Positions 37,461-49,314 of a DNA stretch of 64,000 bases are shown one piece after another. Within the stretch, counting starts at the first letter, position 1, and every line of letters starts with the position of its first letter. Made by a program: the position numbers and the translations under genes. The DNA comes from Protula sp. h YS-2021 (taxonomy: Eukaryota > Annelida > Polychaeta > Sabellida > Serpulidae), in NCBI GenBank assembly GCA_949752745.1, contig OX457029.1, forward strand, positions 38,609,103 through 38,673,102, given 5' to 3'. The notes below the pieces were generated by a model that saw only the letters and a program-made list of their open reading frames with translations, ran no database searches and was not told where the DNA came from.

Positions 37461-40055
37461 TCCCGTGCTTTTCCCGTTTTGTTGGCTCTTTTGTCAGCAA
37501 GGCAGAGCTTATTAACTGCGCTTGGGATTTTAGCGTTGCAAAGAAGATTATCGAATGTTCGTGCATTTTTATGGCTGACTTAAGAGTTAAATCGCCATAG
37601 GGCGTTTGTCCTGGTTGTAGGGGGGTGGGTTGTCCGGCAGACAACAATTTTGTTTAGGGTTAGCTCAAGCCGTTACGCTGAACAGGCGGATGAAATGCAA
37701 AGGCATATCGAGTACGAATGATTAAGCTGGGTTATTAAATACTAAAATAAACGACTAACCAACTTTTTACTCATTTATTAACATGTCCGCTATTTCCTTT
37801 ATTTACTCATTTAATCACCTAAACAGTTAATTTACACATAGCGGATGAACTGATCATACAAACACATTAATTACCTATGAACCATCTTAATAATTAAAGC
37901 AATTAATTAATAATGAATTAATTAATACATAATTATCGGCTACCCAAACATTCAAGTACAAAATAATCGAACAACTTCGCTAATGATTGAGCACCTCCGA
38001 TCGACTCAAAGTCGCCGCGCAGACGTTACTCCAAAGCAAAGCACCGATGAGACAGGAGAAGTTATTCCAAAGAAACGAGAGAACGGTTGTTCATAGGAGA
38101 ACTAGTAAATTTTAGTTGCGCCATCCTAAACGGAACACTGACCATTTGAGGTGCTAATTTGTGCCACGATGTTTGAGTTTAATTTTGAGTTAAAACGAAA
38201 CGCGACAAGGAAGTATACTTTACATACAAACCTAAATTGGATGAGCAGACGATAAACATGTCACGTGTGTAATGACCAATATTTAAGTTAAGAGTGTAAA
38301 TACAGGGCACGAGACAACAAAAGATGAGCTAACACGAAGTTTACAATCGCCAAGGGGTGCACACCCGAGGGGTGCACACCCGCTTAGAAACGTTATAAGC
38401 TCTATGACAGACTCTGAACGGACGGACGGACGGGTGAACGCGAAGGAATTATCATGGCTTATGTTTTACGCATTTTATTCACTCGTCAATGGTAAAACTG
38501 TATAAACATAACAAAAAAGATATCTTATTAAATAACATGAATAAAAGAATGAAGGAGACATGCAGCAGATTCTCTTTACAAGCCGAATTGATAATATCAA
38601 TTTCATGTCTATTAAAATATTTTCTCACAGCACAAATGATAATCCTTAAAACACATTTCATTGCAGAGCAAAAAGCATCAGTGCTAGTTTCGAACACTGG
38701 TCAGATTAGAAATTGATTAAACATGTCAACCTGAGTATCGAAGAATCGATCAACCGAATAATTCTTTAATATAACCGAAGTTAGGCCATGAAACCCCTAT
38801 TTACAGCATCGCTGCACAGCTGTTGACAAACATGCCCCTTCACTGTCGTCAATTTAAAAGAAAAACAAAAAAGAGAACTATAATTAGCTGTATTGTATTA
38901 ACACCACCTCATATAATAATACTTGGAACATCACACGTGTACGAACACGTGGTGACACGTGGTGACACTTGCCGCGGTATATCGAAGTGCATATGTACTA
39001 CCGACATCATATAAACTGTTTTGAACCACGAAAAAAATGACACTGGCGGAGCAGAGATACAGCTTAAATGGCTAGATTCATTAAGCGGCTATTTATCATA
39101 GCCAAAATCAAATAATTAGAGTAATTATAATATTCTTATGTGCTTTCACGCAAAATATTTGTAAGCACATGATTTTCTAACAAGAGAACCCAGATTTGCT
39201 GTCAAAATTTTATGTTGTAGCACAAAATCTTCTATTTTCGCCCTTTTAAGCTCATAAACATGGAGTAAAATCTCGAGCTACACCAACAAGCGCACATAAA
39301 AATGTTTAAATACTCACAATCCTTCGAAAACATTTAACTTCTCACAACAATTCGTTGATGTTCACTCGTCGAAAGCCACATGGCAAAAGGGACGAAAAGA
39401 GGTAGGTCTCGCTTTTTATACGATACAAAATCCTGTTTTCAAGAATGACCGGCCCAGTGCAGAAACATGGCTCCCCAAAATTAGAGAAGCTAATTTTACA
39501 ATATTAAATTAATAACAATATCAAACAATACTAACACTCAGTGCAACATTCAATAATCAGGATAATAACTTATCTTACAATTCCAAACAAAGGCGCCAGA
39601 GACACGAGAGGCTAATTAACACAAACACTTTATGGTCACCCGTTTAAAATTTGAATCGTTAGAGATGTGCACAACTAAGATCTCCCTAAAACATAGATTC
39701 TCTTAAAATCTTGATTTTTCAATTTACAATACATTCTTTAGACATACTTAAAAACACTGGCAACACAAATATCGATCCGTGGCTTTTTCTTACACTGCCT
39801 GTTATTTTCCTTTATGTGCGTTACTTACAGCTATCACGTAATGTCACTCAGTCAGCGGTCAGTCTCAGTTGTGGTGCATTGTGAGGTCTTCGTGTGTCGT
39901 AACGGGTTGTAATGTGTCAAAGTTAAGCTCTTAGTTGTATCCTTGTGTCAAGCAATGTGGCAAATTTACTTCATTGAGGCGCTTGAGGAAACACGCCCCC
40001 CACCCTGACTAAGGTCACGAGGGGGGCATCATGTTTTTGACTGGTCCGTTTGTCC
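37461..40055. other. AT-rich stretch, no gene seen
   Basis: Only short local duplications: GGGGTGCACACCCG twice near 38355-38385 and ACACGTGGTG twice near 38946-38966. Long TTAATTAAT-rich part at 37780-37940. Confidence 0.5.
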
Positions 40056-40059
40056 ATTA

Positions 40060-40600
40060 TTCTGTGCGTTACGCTGTGATTGTGAACACGATATCTCAAA
40101 TTCAACTGGTTGGATTTCAATCAAACCTGATGTGCAGCTTCTTTGTATAATGTTTTACAGATTTTTATGTTTTGATGACCTTGCGTTGTTCAAAGTCGCT
40201 GCGGGACTTCAAAACTTTACATGAGATTTCCTATACCAAGTGGTTTGTGAGCAAGATATCTCAAGTTCAACTAGTTCTAGAGCTGTTATGTTTTGGTGAC
40301 CTTGCGCCGTTGTTCAAGGTCAGTGCCAGACTTCGAAATTTTACATAGGAATTTCCTATATAAAGTGGTTTGTGAGCACCATATCTCAAGTTCCATGGGT
40401 CGGATTTTAATCATATGTTCTATGTGGCTGCTATATGTCATGTTTTAGAGGAGATTACATTTCGGTGACCTTGTATCGTTGTTCAAGGTCACTGCATCGG
40501 ATTTCCCATATGTAGCGGTTTGTGAACACCATATCTCAAGTTCCACCAGTCGGATTTCAATTAAACCGGGTATGTAGCTTTTGTATATAATATAGAGCTG
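40060..40600. repeat. four ~150-bp tandem units with ATATCTCAAGTTC
   Basis: GTGAACACGATATCTCAA-type starts occur near 40080, 40246, 40371 and 40525, each followed by CGGATTTCAATCAAACC and GACCTTGCG..GTTGTTCAAGGTC. A related motif occurs at 2790. Confidence 0.65.
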
Positions 40601-40839
40601 TCTAGGTTTTGGTTTTTTCACTGCGGGATATTTTTGTTTTCCCACACCGAATTTTTGGTAAGCCTTTATATAGAAGGCCTAATACATTTACTTATCATTT
40701 TTATAGTTGAAAATGTTTCTAGGATTCCCTATTCCCCAAACCGTATGGCAGTTCGGTCGGGATATCCGTGTTTCAACGGACACATTTCTAGTTTTGTTTT
40801 TGTTTGTTTGTTTGTTTGTTTGTTTTTTTTGGGGGGGTT

Positions 40840-40873
<34 letters not shown>

Positions 40874-41801
40874 GACACAAACTTATTTTCATTTGGTTGT
40901 CAAGCCTTTTCATATATGAGAGTGATTATGTAATGGTTAGCACTCCAGGAAGTATTTTTCACTTTTATAGTGGGTCATCTGATATCTGTGTTATGGCAAG
41001 CAGCTCACCATTTTGGCACTAAAATGCGCCACCTCACAACCCCCCCCCCCCCCCCGGCCTCTCCCTTCGAGATGAATCATTTGTTGTACAGTTATGAAGA
41101 ACATAACTGATCCTTACCGTAATATTTGGTAAAAGAGCTAGTGTAGTTCGGAGGCGGATCTAAATTAGATGCCCGGGGCACGGAGGGGGAACGGTTAACA
41201 ACAACAAAAATCAACGTAGGGAAGTAGGGAATTATGCCTCCCCAACCAAGAGGAGGCATGTAGTGTTTGTACATTTTGTGTGTATGTGCAGTCTTTTGTG
41301 TACCAACTGTTCTGTGCAAGGCATCTCGAAAACGAAAAGGTGGATCGACTTCAAACTTGAACATTGCTCGCCTGTCTCACCTCCTCCCTGAAGAACAAAT
41401 GGCTCACATAACTAATAAGGTCAAGGGCCCAAGTGCCAATAAAAGCTTGGCGTCACAATGTTTTGACCACGCGGAAACACGTTTTGTCTGACAGAAAGAA
41501 ATTTCTCTCAAAGAAAACATTACTAAATGCCAACTGGCGAGATATTGAATAAATTTATGATTAAAAAGCACAGAGAACTGTTTTGAACTCTAAATATTCG
41601 TTTATGGGTGTAGTGGAAGCGCACAAGTGACGAAAGAAAATTTAGCTCGCATGCATGAGCTGTGGGAATGTAAACAAACAAGCATGATGAAATAGTTGCC
41701 TTGAAGCAAGGGAAGTGGATGTCTTATGCTTGTGCATTGGATAATTTCGAAAAATTGTGACAATTGTTGTGTAGTAGCTTGGATAATTATTAATAAGAGC
41801 A
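40601..41801. other. region upstream of exon E1b with homopolymers
   Basis: (GTTT)n at 40800-40823, a T run at 40842-40872, a C run at 41040-41056 and a TGACGT-family fragment at 41250-41380. The E1b promoter should lie here; no TATA box could be assigned. Confidence 0.5.
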
Positions 41802-42363
41802 ATGGCAAAGGGTGAAATGGGTAGTGGAGATATGGGCCAGGGAAAAAAGAGTAGACTTTCCTCTTGTTCTTCGCAAAAGTCGCAGCCACTAAACGCAGCA
41901 ACTATACCACTGAACAGGAGCCCCTCCAAGGAATCCCAAGTGGATGATAATTTGGTGAATTTGAAACCTAAAATCTCTTTACTAAACGGCACTACTGTGA
42001 TTATTGGGTCGATCATAGGCAGTGGTATTTTTGTTAGTCCAAAAGGCGTGCTCGAACAAACAGGATCTGTCGGCTTTGCGCTCGTCATTTGGGTGCTGTG
42101 CGGAATATTTTCAACAATTGGTGCCTATTGTTACGCTGAATTAGGGACTGCAATAGTCAAATCTGGAGCTGATTACGCCTATATATACGAAGCATTTGGA
42201 CCGTTCGTCGCGTTTCTACGAATATGGGTGGAGTGTATGATTATTCGGCCGTGCTCGCAAGCAATCGTTGCACTAACGTTTGCGTATTACGTCATAGAAC
42301 CACTTTTTCCAGAGTGCGAGCAGCCAGAATCTGCCATGAGACTTCTTGCTGTACTATGCATAG
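41802..42363 (+). CDS. SLC7A5-like: SLC7 transporter alternative first coding exon E1b (TM1-TM3)
   Basis: Encodes 187 residues plus one base of the 515-aa isoform. The N-terminus (1-57) is longer and richer in Ser and Gln than that of E1a. GSGIF lies at 73-77, CYAELGT closes TM2, TM3 carries RPCSQ with Ser152 at the LAT1 Ser144 position, and Cys172 is the predicted bond to the SLC3A2 heavy chain. The ATG has G at -3 and G at +4. The exon ends ATA-G before GTTTGA, a weaker donor than that of E1a, and rejoins at 44504 as GCT (Ala188). It lies only 2.1 kb upstream of exon 2 and is the copy closest in sequence to vertebrate LAT1. Confidence 0.92.
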
Positions 42364-44503
42364 GTTTGAAATCATTTGTTTTGTTCTAATACTTTCTATT
42401 ACCCAGCATAAATGTGTCGGGACAATAGTTATTGGTTAGCCCCCATTTCTTAGCTTTTAGCCCCACACAGGGACTGGGTTTGGGGTCTCTCTGTTCGTCT
42501 GTCAATGGTCAGCTGTTGCTCCCACCCATTTTCAAGATCACAGTGGCCGCCACCCTGTATGTCCATTCTGGTTGGGGTCTGTGCTTTCTATCGTGGCTTG
42601 TTAATTTTACCACCCTGTCCTTTATTTTTTTATTTTTTTTTTTTTTGTGGATCCATAACAACAGCCGGGTATGGAGAAACCCACAAAACGCCAACTAACC
42701 ACTGTTCTCTGACCAACAAAGAAGCTCGTCTGTTTGAATGATTAAAAAAGTAAAATTTGTCTTTGTGTATTGGGTATTTCAATCAGAGATTAACTGTAAT
42801 TCTAAATGCTAAATTCTAATTCTAAATTCTATTCCACTGACATTATACACACGAAATGCAATATATGAAACCGTGTGGTTGTGCAAATCAAACCCCAAGA
42901 AAGGAGATCGAGGGGATTTGTTTATTGTTGCTATAGTTACCCATTGAAATAGGGATCTACATCTGAGAATCTCCAAGCCTCATGTTTTTTTCCGAGCTGT
43001 TAGAAAATGAAGAAATGAGCTTTGCAGAGGCAGGAGATGGGGTCAACAGTGTTCTTTCTTTATATAGCACTGCGTCACCACGCATGCCATTCTCGTAGAT
43101 TTTTTTTTTTTTCGAAAAAAGAAGACAGAAACTATCATGTCTTATTTCTGAGGTTCGTCTTAAGGGAATTGTCAGACAGTTAAAAAGTAAAACCCCGGCC
43201 TCTCCAAATCTCCGTTAATTTGCAGTGAATCTTAGCCCTTTTTATACAATGTTTAGTGCTATTGGACTGGCATATCCGGTGGTTTTACACTCAGAGAGTA
43301 AATCAAGTGATCGATAGCGTGGAAATCTCGACCAAGAAACGACTCAAAGCTTTAGAATGCAGAGTGGGGATATGGCCGTTTGTTTTCAGACGAAATAAGC
43401 CACGCGCACTCTCTGCTTAATATGCCTTGCTGTAATCAATGCACTGTAGATTTATTTGTAAAAAACTATTGATCTTAAATGTATACTTAGCTTACCGCCA
43501 GTATGATGAAATCACACTCAATTGAACTATAGCCCAAAAAAGATATGAAAATGTATAGGGTTCATTTCCTTCAGGTTAACATTGAGTTCTAGCTGAGGCC
43601 CCAAAGGCTTTCTCAATTGGCATCCACTTTAATAAACCGCTTTTCGCGGCATCATTGGAAATGCACGACGGCATAATTTTGACAAAATACAAAGCGTTTT
43701 TGAAAATGTTTTCAAATTTCTTCCTCACAGTGAAGACCTTTGAATTGAGCTGGTGAAGCAGAAGTATGTTGTTATCTTTTAATACTTCCTTCGGGCATTT
43801 CAAACACGTATTAATTTGAATAAAAAAACCGGTGTATTACTTTAAGGTGTTTTGTAGAAGGGTCATTAAAATCATTTACGGGTGTGTGTGATTCGGATTA
43901 TGCAACAACAATGTGTGGTTTACCACGATTTGACATTCGCTGCTCGAGGGGAAGAATGTGCGGGTACACACTGCGTTAAGTGAGTCTAGGTGATTGCCAG
44001 GGGGGTGGGGGGGGGGGGAGGCCGCCGGGAGGGGGGTTATTGGCCTGGTTCCGCGTTCAGTATGGAATAACTGATTACGCCCGTACCCGGACCCGGCACT
44101 ACACCCACCTCGCCCAACAAGAAATCACAGTAGATTCCCTTCATTTCGAGCCATCTGACCGAACACAAGGGTGGATATAGGATTTTCTGGGGTGGTCATG
44201 GGCGCAGTGACAAGAACAGGTTATAAGAATGTCGCAAAAATCAAGATCTACTAGTTTGAGAGAAGTGAAGTATACTGTATATCAGTAATGTGAGAATTTG
44301 GGACAGGTTTCAACAAAGGAAGTATAAACTGAAGTGTATCAAGTAGAAATTGTTGAATACAAATTTGGCTAGTGAAAATCCCCTGTGTGAGACATTGGAC
44401 ACTTCTCCGTATTTGCATGCAATATCGGATTGAAATTACGAAAAGCAAAAAAAATAAAAATAAATAAATAAATAAACACGAGCCCGTATTTTTTTGTTTG
44501 CAG
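42364..44503. other. intron between E1b and exon 2
   Basis: Non-coding; T run near 43100 and G-rich run at 44000-44035. Nothing recognisable. Confidence 0.6.
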
Positions 44504-44629
44504 CTATTCTGACTGCAGTTAATGCGTACGATGTGAAATGGGCGACACGGGTGCAGGATCTATTCACGTATGCGAAATTAGCAGCGCTCCTGCTCATTAT
44601 CATCTCCGGCTTCGTCCAGCTGGGCCGAG
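44504..44629 (+). CDS. SLC7A5-like: SLC7 transporter exon 2 (TM4-TM5)
   Basis: The acceptor is TTTGTTTGCAG at 44493-44503. It encodes residues 189-229 of the long isoform, with the family motif KWATRVQDLFTYAK followed by a hydrophobic LLLIIISGFVQLG helix. It is 126 nt with phase 1 on both sides, so either first exon joins in frame. The donor is CGAG before GTTCGC. A longer open frame continues into the intron and should not be used. Confidence 0.93.
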
Positions 44630-44875
44630 GTTCGCCACATAACACATTACATTTTCAGGACCATAACACTGGGGCAATTTCTCCCCTCCGTTCTCAGGAA
44701 CCATGTAAAATTCCTCTACAACAATGGAAAGTTAAATACTAATTGCTCTTTACAACTTATTCGTACAAAATGACAAGAAGCAGTGATTCTAACTGAGACT
44801 GAATAACGTCGATTAAGATTGAATTACTAAGATGCTCCTACTTGTATTGACATTTGAAAATATTTCACTTTTAAG

Positions 44876-44975
44876 GTCGGGTCGAATTTTTCCATGCCCC
44901 ATTCGAGGGCTCGAACTGGAACATTGGGAACATCGCATTGGCGTTTTACCAGGGTTTATTCGCCTACAATGGCTG
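44876..44975 (+). CDS. SLC7A5-like: SLC7 transporter exon 3 (TM6 substrate-gate region)
   Basis: The acceptor follows CACTTTTAAG and the donor is TGGCTG before GTATGT; the exon is 100 nt, phase 1 to phase 2. It encodes residues 231-262: an extracellular loop, then the unwound part of TM6, GLFAYNG. Phe258 (long isoform) matches the LAT1 gating Phe252. Asn261 stands where LAT1 and LAT2 have the first Gly of GGW. Confidence 0.93.
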
Positions 44976-45315
44976 GTATGTGATATATAACGTTTTTTGA
45001 ATTCGATTAAAAGATCAACACAAACATGACTTTAAAGACAAAAAAAAAAAAGAACGACGAACGATTTAAATTAAAAAGCGCTTTTGAAAAGAATGCAGCA
45101 CAACGTATTTGAAACAAAAACATACGAATAAATCATTTTATAACAAACTAAATAAAGTAAATGTTGAATCTTATGACCCAGTGTCGCTTGGCTGTATCAA
45201 GAAACTTTACTGAAAAAAAGACCAGTGCTAAATGATTTTTTGGTTCAATGTTTTGAGTGGACACCGCAAAAAAGTCTGAAAATACGTAATATTTTATGCA
45301 ATTTTTTTTTTGCAG

Positions 45316-45360
45316 GAATTACTTGAATTATGTCATTGAAGAGTTAAAAGATCCGGAAAG
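45316..45360 (+). CDS. SLC7A5-like: SLC7 transporter exon 4 (45 nt)
   Basis: A short exon with acceptor TTTTTTTTTTGCAG and donor GAAAG before GTAAAT, phase 2 on both sides. It completes Trp263 and encodes NYLNYVIEELKDPE (264-277), the amphipathic stretch after TM6 that is strongly conserved in SLC7A5-11. A 17-bp tandem array begins about 7 nt downstream of its donor. Confidence 0.92.
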
Positions 45361-45367
45361 GTAAATA

Positions 45368-45895
45368 ATGTGCGCATCGTATGTGCCCTATAATCGTATG
45401 TGCCCTATCATCGTATGTGCCCTGTCATCGTATGTGCCCCATCATCGTATGTGCCCTATCATCGTATGTGCCCTGTCATCGTATGTGCCCTATAATCGTA
45501 TGTGCCCTATCATCTTATGTGCCCTATCATCGTATGTGCCCCATCATCGTATGTGCCCTATCATCGTATGTGCCCTGTCATCGTATGTGCCCTGTCATCG
45601 TATGTGCCCTATCATCTTATGTGCCCTATCATCGTATGTGCCCCATCATCGTATGTGCCCTGTCATCGTATGTGCCCTATCATTTTATGTGCCCTATCAT
45701 CGTATGTGCCCCATCATCGTATGTGCCCTATCATCGTATGTGCCCCATCATCGTATGTGCCCTATCATGGTATGTGCCCCATCATCGTATGTGCCCTATC
45801 ATGGTATGTGCCCTATCATCGTATGTGCCCTATCACCGTATGTGCCCCATCATCGTATGTGCCCTGTCATCGTATGTGCCCTATCATCGCTGCTG
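45368..45895. repeat. 17-bp minisatellite abutting the exon-4 donor, about 31 units
   Basis: The unit TATGTGCCCTATCATCG (variants CCTGTCATCG, CCCCATCATCG) starts about 7 nt after the exon-4 splice donor and runs 520 bp. Since 17 is not a multiple of three and the unit has no stop in any phase, all three plus-strand frames stay open across it. These frames are a by-product of the repeat. Confidence 0.97.
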
Positions 45896-47004
45896 ATATG
45901 TTTTCCGCCAATTCCTTGCTTTCATCTTTTTTTTTAATTCTTCTATATAATCCACACATCTGTTACCTTTTTAAGTATTGTAGTTTTTTCAGACGGCTAG
46001 GGGGGTGGGGGGTGGTTATGGATGGTAAACGGAAGACAAAATGAACAATTTTCCTGTGTGTTGTAAAAACAATGACTTCACAAAGGCCTTTTTGCAAGGC
46101 ACTCAGCGTGACGTGCTTTCTAACCTTTTTCCTTTTTCTTTGAATACATCCAAACACACTGTCATTAAACTTGGACATTTATGAGGCAATTTTAGTTGAT
46201 TTACCTATTCATTTCGTTGTGTAAAACAATTTTTTTCTTTAAAAGAAAATTATAGGTTTAGAAACTGTGTACCCTTCGTGGGTTGTATAAACTTCCAATT
46301 AAGATTTCCATTGTAAAAGTTTGCATTTTCAAAGAGTTCTAAACGGCCAAAATACACAAAACGTGTTTTTATGCAAAAGAGGCGCATTTTAGATTAGAAA
46401 TTTCTCAAGTGGATGCGTGCGAAAAAGAATTTTCGGTTAAGTTCATGAAGTGTGACGCTTTTCGAGCACAATTCATTATATTGTTGTGTATCGTGCGTAG
46501 CGCCTGTTAAACGGCTTTATGTTGCTTTTTCTCTGACCTTAAAAATAAGCCACAAAGAAAACAGTCCCGTTGGTTCAGTTTAAAATGGCTGGAAGAAAAA
46601 GATTTTTAGTATAAAAAGGTCCGATAGCTTTTGAGAAAGCCTCTTGAGAAGTAGGCGTTTGTTCGGGTCAGCGGGTTAAGCGCACACGCACGTTTGTGAC
46701 CCTTTCAACTTGTACGTTTCGGCTGCGAGGTCACCAAGTATTTCAAAACAAGCTTCGTTTTAAAATGGCATAACAATATTCCCCTTTTCAGCAAATTCTA
46801 GTTTCACTGAAAGGCAATAGGATGTGAGGGAGGTGCTAAATCTTACCTTAAAATATAACACCAAAAAAATCGGTTAGAGCCGAGGCTTTGTGTATTCCAC
46901 CCTCTCCGGGACAAAATTCCTCTGTTAACTTCGTATATGAGAAGTAGTATATGCTAGTTAATCATTATTAGGGAAGTTCTGTGATTTTTTTTTCTTTTTT
47001 GTAG
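45896..47004. other. remainder of intron 4
   Basis: AT-rich, T runs; no coding content seen beyond the polypyrimidine tract before the exon-5 acceptor. Confidence 0.6.
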
Positions 47005-47128
47005 AAATTTACCACGAGCCATCTTCCTGTCATGCGGCATAGTGACGGTGGTGTACGTCCTCAGTAACATCGCCTACTTCACGACCGTGTCCCCACAGGG
47101 CGTCCTAGACAGTCCCGCCGTCGCAGTG
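47005..47128 (+). CDS. SLC7A5-like: SLC7 transporter exon 5 (TM7), 3' end amplified downstream
   Basis: The acceptor is TTTTGTAG and the donor is GCAGTG before GTACGT; 124 nt, phase 2 to phase 0. It encodes residues 279-319: NLPRAIF, the TM7 segment [15 protein letters not shown], and the loop ending [13 protein letters not shown]. The last ~75 nt and the donor recur about 13 times in the following intron. The first donor (47129) is taken as native because it alone has the complete exon in front. Confidence 0.93.
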
Positions 47129-47181
47129 GTACGTCACCATCTCATCCCCCCTCTCGCCCCCCTCCCCCCCCCCGCCCTCAC

Positions 47182-48880
47182 GTGCTCAGTAACATCGCCT
47201 ACTTCACGACCGTGTCCCCACAGGGCGTCCTAGACAGTCCCGCAATAGCAGTGGTACGTCACCACCTCATCCCCCCTCTCCCCCCCCCCCGCCCTCACGT
47301 GCTCAGTAACATCGCCTACTTCACGACCGTGTCCCCACAGGGCGTCCTAAACAGTCCCGCAATAGCAGTGGTACGTCACCACCTCATCCCCCCTCTCCCC
47401 CCCCCCGCCCTCACGTGCTCAGTAACATCGCCTACTTCACGACCGTGTCCCCACAGGGCGTCCTAAACAGTCCCGCAATAGCAGTGGTACGTCACCACCT
47501 CATCCCCCCTCTCCCCCCCCCCCGCCCTCACGTGCTCAGTAACATCGCCTACTTCACGACCGTGTCCCCACAGGGCGTCCTAAACAGTCCCGCCGTCGCA
47601 GTGGTACGTCACCACCTCATCCCCTAACCCCCCCCCCCCCGCCCTCACGTGCTCAGTAACATCGCCTACTTCACGACCGTGTCCCCACAGGGCGTCTTAG
47701 ACAGTCCCGCTGTCGCAGTGGTACGTCACCACCTCATCCCCCCTCTCCCCCGCCCTCACGTGCTCAGTAACATCGCCTACTTCACGACCGTGTCCCCACA
47801 GGGCGTCCTAAACAGTCCCGCAATAGCAGTGGTACGTCACCACCTCATCCCCCCTCTCCCCCCCCCCGCCCTCACGTGCTCAGTAACATCGCCTACTTCA
47901 CGACCGTGTCCCCACAGGGCGTCCTAAACAGTCCCGCCGTCGCAGTGGTACGTCACCACCTCATCCCCCCTCTCCCCCCCCCCCCGCCCTCACGTGCTCA
48001 GTAACATCGCCTACTTCACGACCGTGTCCCCACAGGGCGTCCTAAACAGTCCCGCAATAGCAGTGGTACGTCACCACCTCATCCCCCCTCTCCCCCCCCC
48101 GCCCTCACGTGCTCAGTAACATCGCCTACTTCACGACCGTGTCCCCACAGGGCGTCCTAAACAGTCCCGCCGTCGCAGTGGTACGTCACCACCTCATCCC
48201 CTAACCCCCCCCCCCCCGCCCTCACGTGCTCAGTAACATCGCCTACTTCACGACCGTGTCCCCACAGGGCGTCTTAGACAGTCCCGCTGTCGCAGTGGTA
48301 CGTCACCACCTCATCCCCCCTCTCCCCCGCCCTCACGTGCTCAGTAACATCGCCTACTTCACGACCGTGTCCCCACAGAGCGTCCTAGACAGTCCCGCTG
48401 TCGCAGGGGTACGTCACCACCTCATCCCCCCTCTCGCCCCCCTCCCCCCCCCCGCCCTCACGTGCTCAGTAACATCGCCTACTTCACGACCGTGTCCCCA
48501 CAGAGCGTCCTAGACAGTCCCGCCGTCGCAGTGGTACGTCACCACCTCATCCTCCCTCTTCCCCCCCCCCCCCCCCGCCCTCACGTGCTCAGTAACATCG
48601 CCTAATTCACGACCGTGTCCCCACAGGGCGTCTTAGACAGTCCCGCTGTCGCAGTGGTACGTCACCACCTCATCCCCTCACCACCCCCCCCCCCCCACCG
48701 TGTCCCCCCAGAGCGTCCTAGACAATTCCGCCGTTGTAGATGTATACGTTATCATCTGATCCCCCCCCCCCTCGCCGCCCTCACGTGCTGGGTACCGTCT
48801 TCACCTCCACGCCTCATTCAAGACGTCCTAGACGGTCCTGCCGTCGCCGTGGCGCCTCACCCCCGCCCATCAAGCGCTTT
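47182..48880 (+). repeat. tandem array of exon-5 3' end plus splice donor (~115-bp unit)
   Basis: Thirteen recognisable units start GTGCTCAGTAAC at 47182, 47299, 47415, 47532, 47649, 47760, 47876, 47994, 48109, 48226, 48337, 48462 and 48585; two decayed ones follow near 48698 and 48786. Each has ~65-75 nt copied from the end of exon 5, a GTACGT donor, then a C-rich tract and CCCTCACGTGCTCAG. Unit length varies (111-125 bp) mainly through the poly-C run. Variant order shows that the three units from 47415 were copied as a block to 47994. Confidence 0.97.
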
Positions 48881-49210
48881 CATCGCCTTCTCTTAACGAC
48901 CATGCTTCTTGGTATATGTTTCTCTAATTACTAAGATGTAATTACAACGTAGGCAAACTGTCAGATTTTTTAGCCCTAAAATCAGGCAATTTACACAGTT
49001 GTTAACCAAACCAGACAGTTTATAAACTTTCTGTTTGACTGTAACATTTACGTCACATTTCTGCCATGATTCAATTGTATTGAAAATATCGTCAACGAAA
49101 ATGAAAAGAACCAATCTTGCGGACAATAAAAGTCTGCGAAACAAACAGCAAACGACGGAGTAGTTGTGAAAACTGAAGCGAGAGCTGCCACACCTACGCC
49201 TTTGTTGCAG
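48881..49210. other. end of intron 5
   Basis: About 330 bp between the last decayed array unit and the exon-6 acceptor; ends in TTTGTTGCAG. No other feature seen. Confidence 0.6.
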
Positions 49211-49314
49211 ACGTTCTCTGTATCCCTGTACGGCTTCATGTGGTGGGTGATGCCTGTCTTTGTGGCGCTGTCCACTTTTGGAGGTGTTAATGGCATCTTG
49301 TTCACTACATCCAG
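49211..49314 (+). CDS. SLC7A5-like: SLC7 transporter exon 6 (TM8)
   Basis: The acceptor is TTTGTTGCAG and the donor is ATCCAG before GTGAGT; 104 nt, phase 0 to phase 2. It encodes residues 320-353, including [18 protein letters not shown], the conserved TM8 signature of the LAT group, and ends in FTTS. It joins GTG of exon 5 without a split codon, which matters for reading the array in between. Confidence 0.93.

Noticed and set aside
45368..46044. Overlapping 171-189-aa frames as genes
   Set aside because: All three frames read the same 17-bp repeat inside an intron; they are by-products.
47042..48513. Repeated ~90-aa frames in the exon-5 array as independent proteins
   Set aside because: They read the exon tail, then intron and poly-C spacer in shifted frames; only the native exon 5 is supported.
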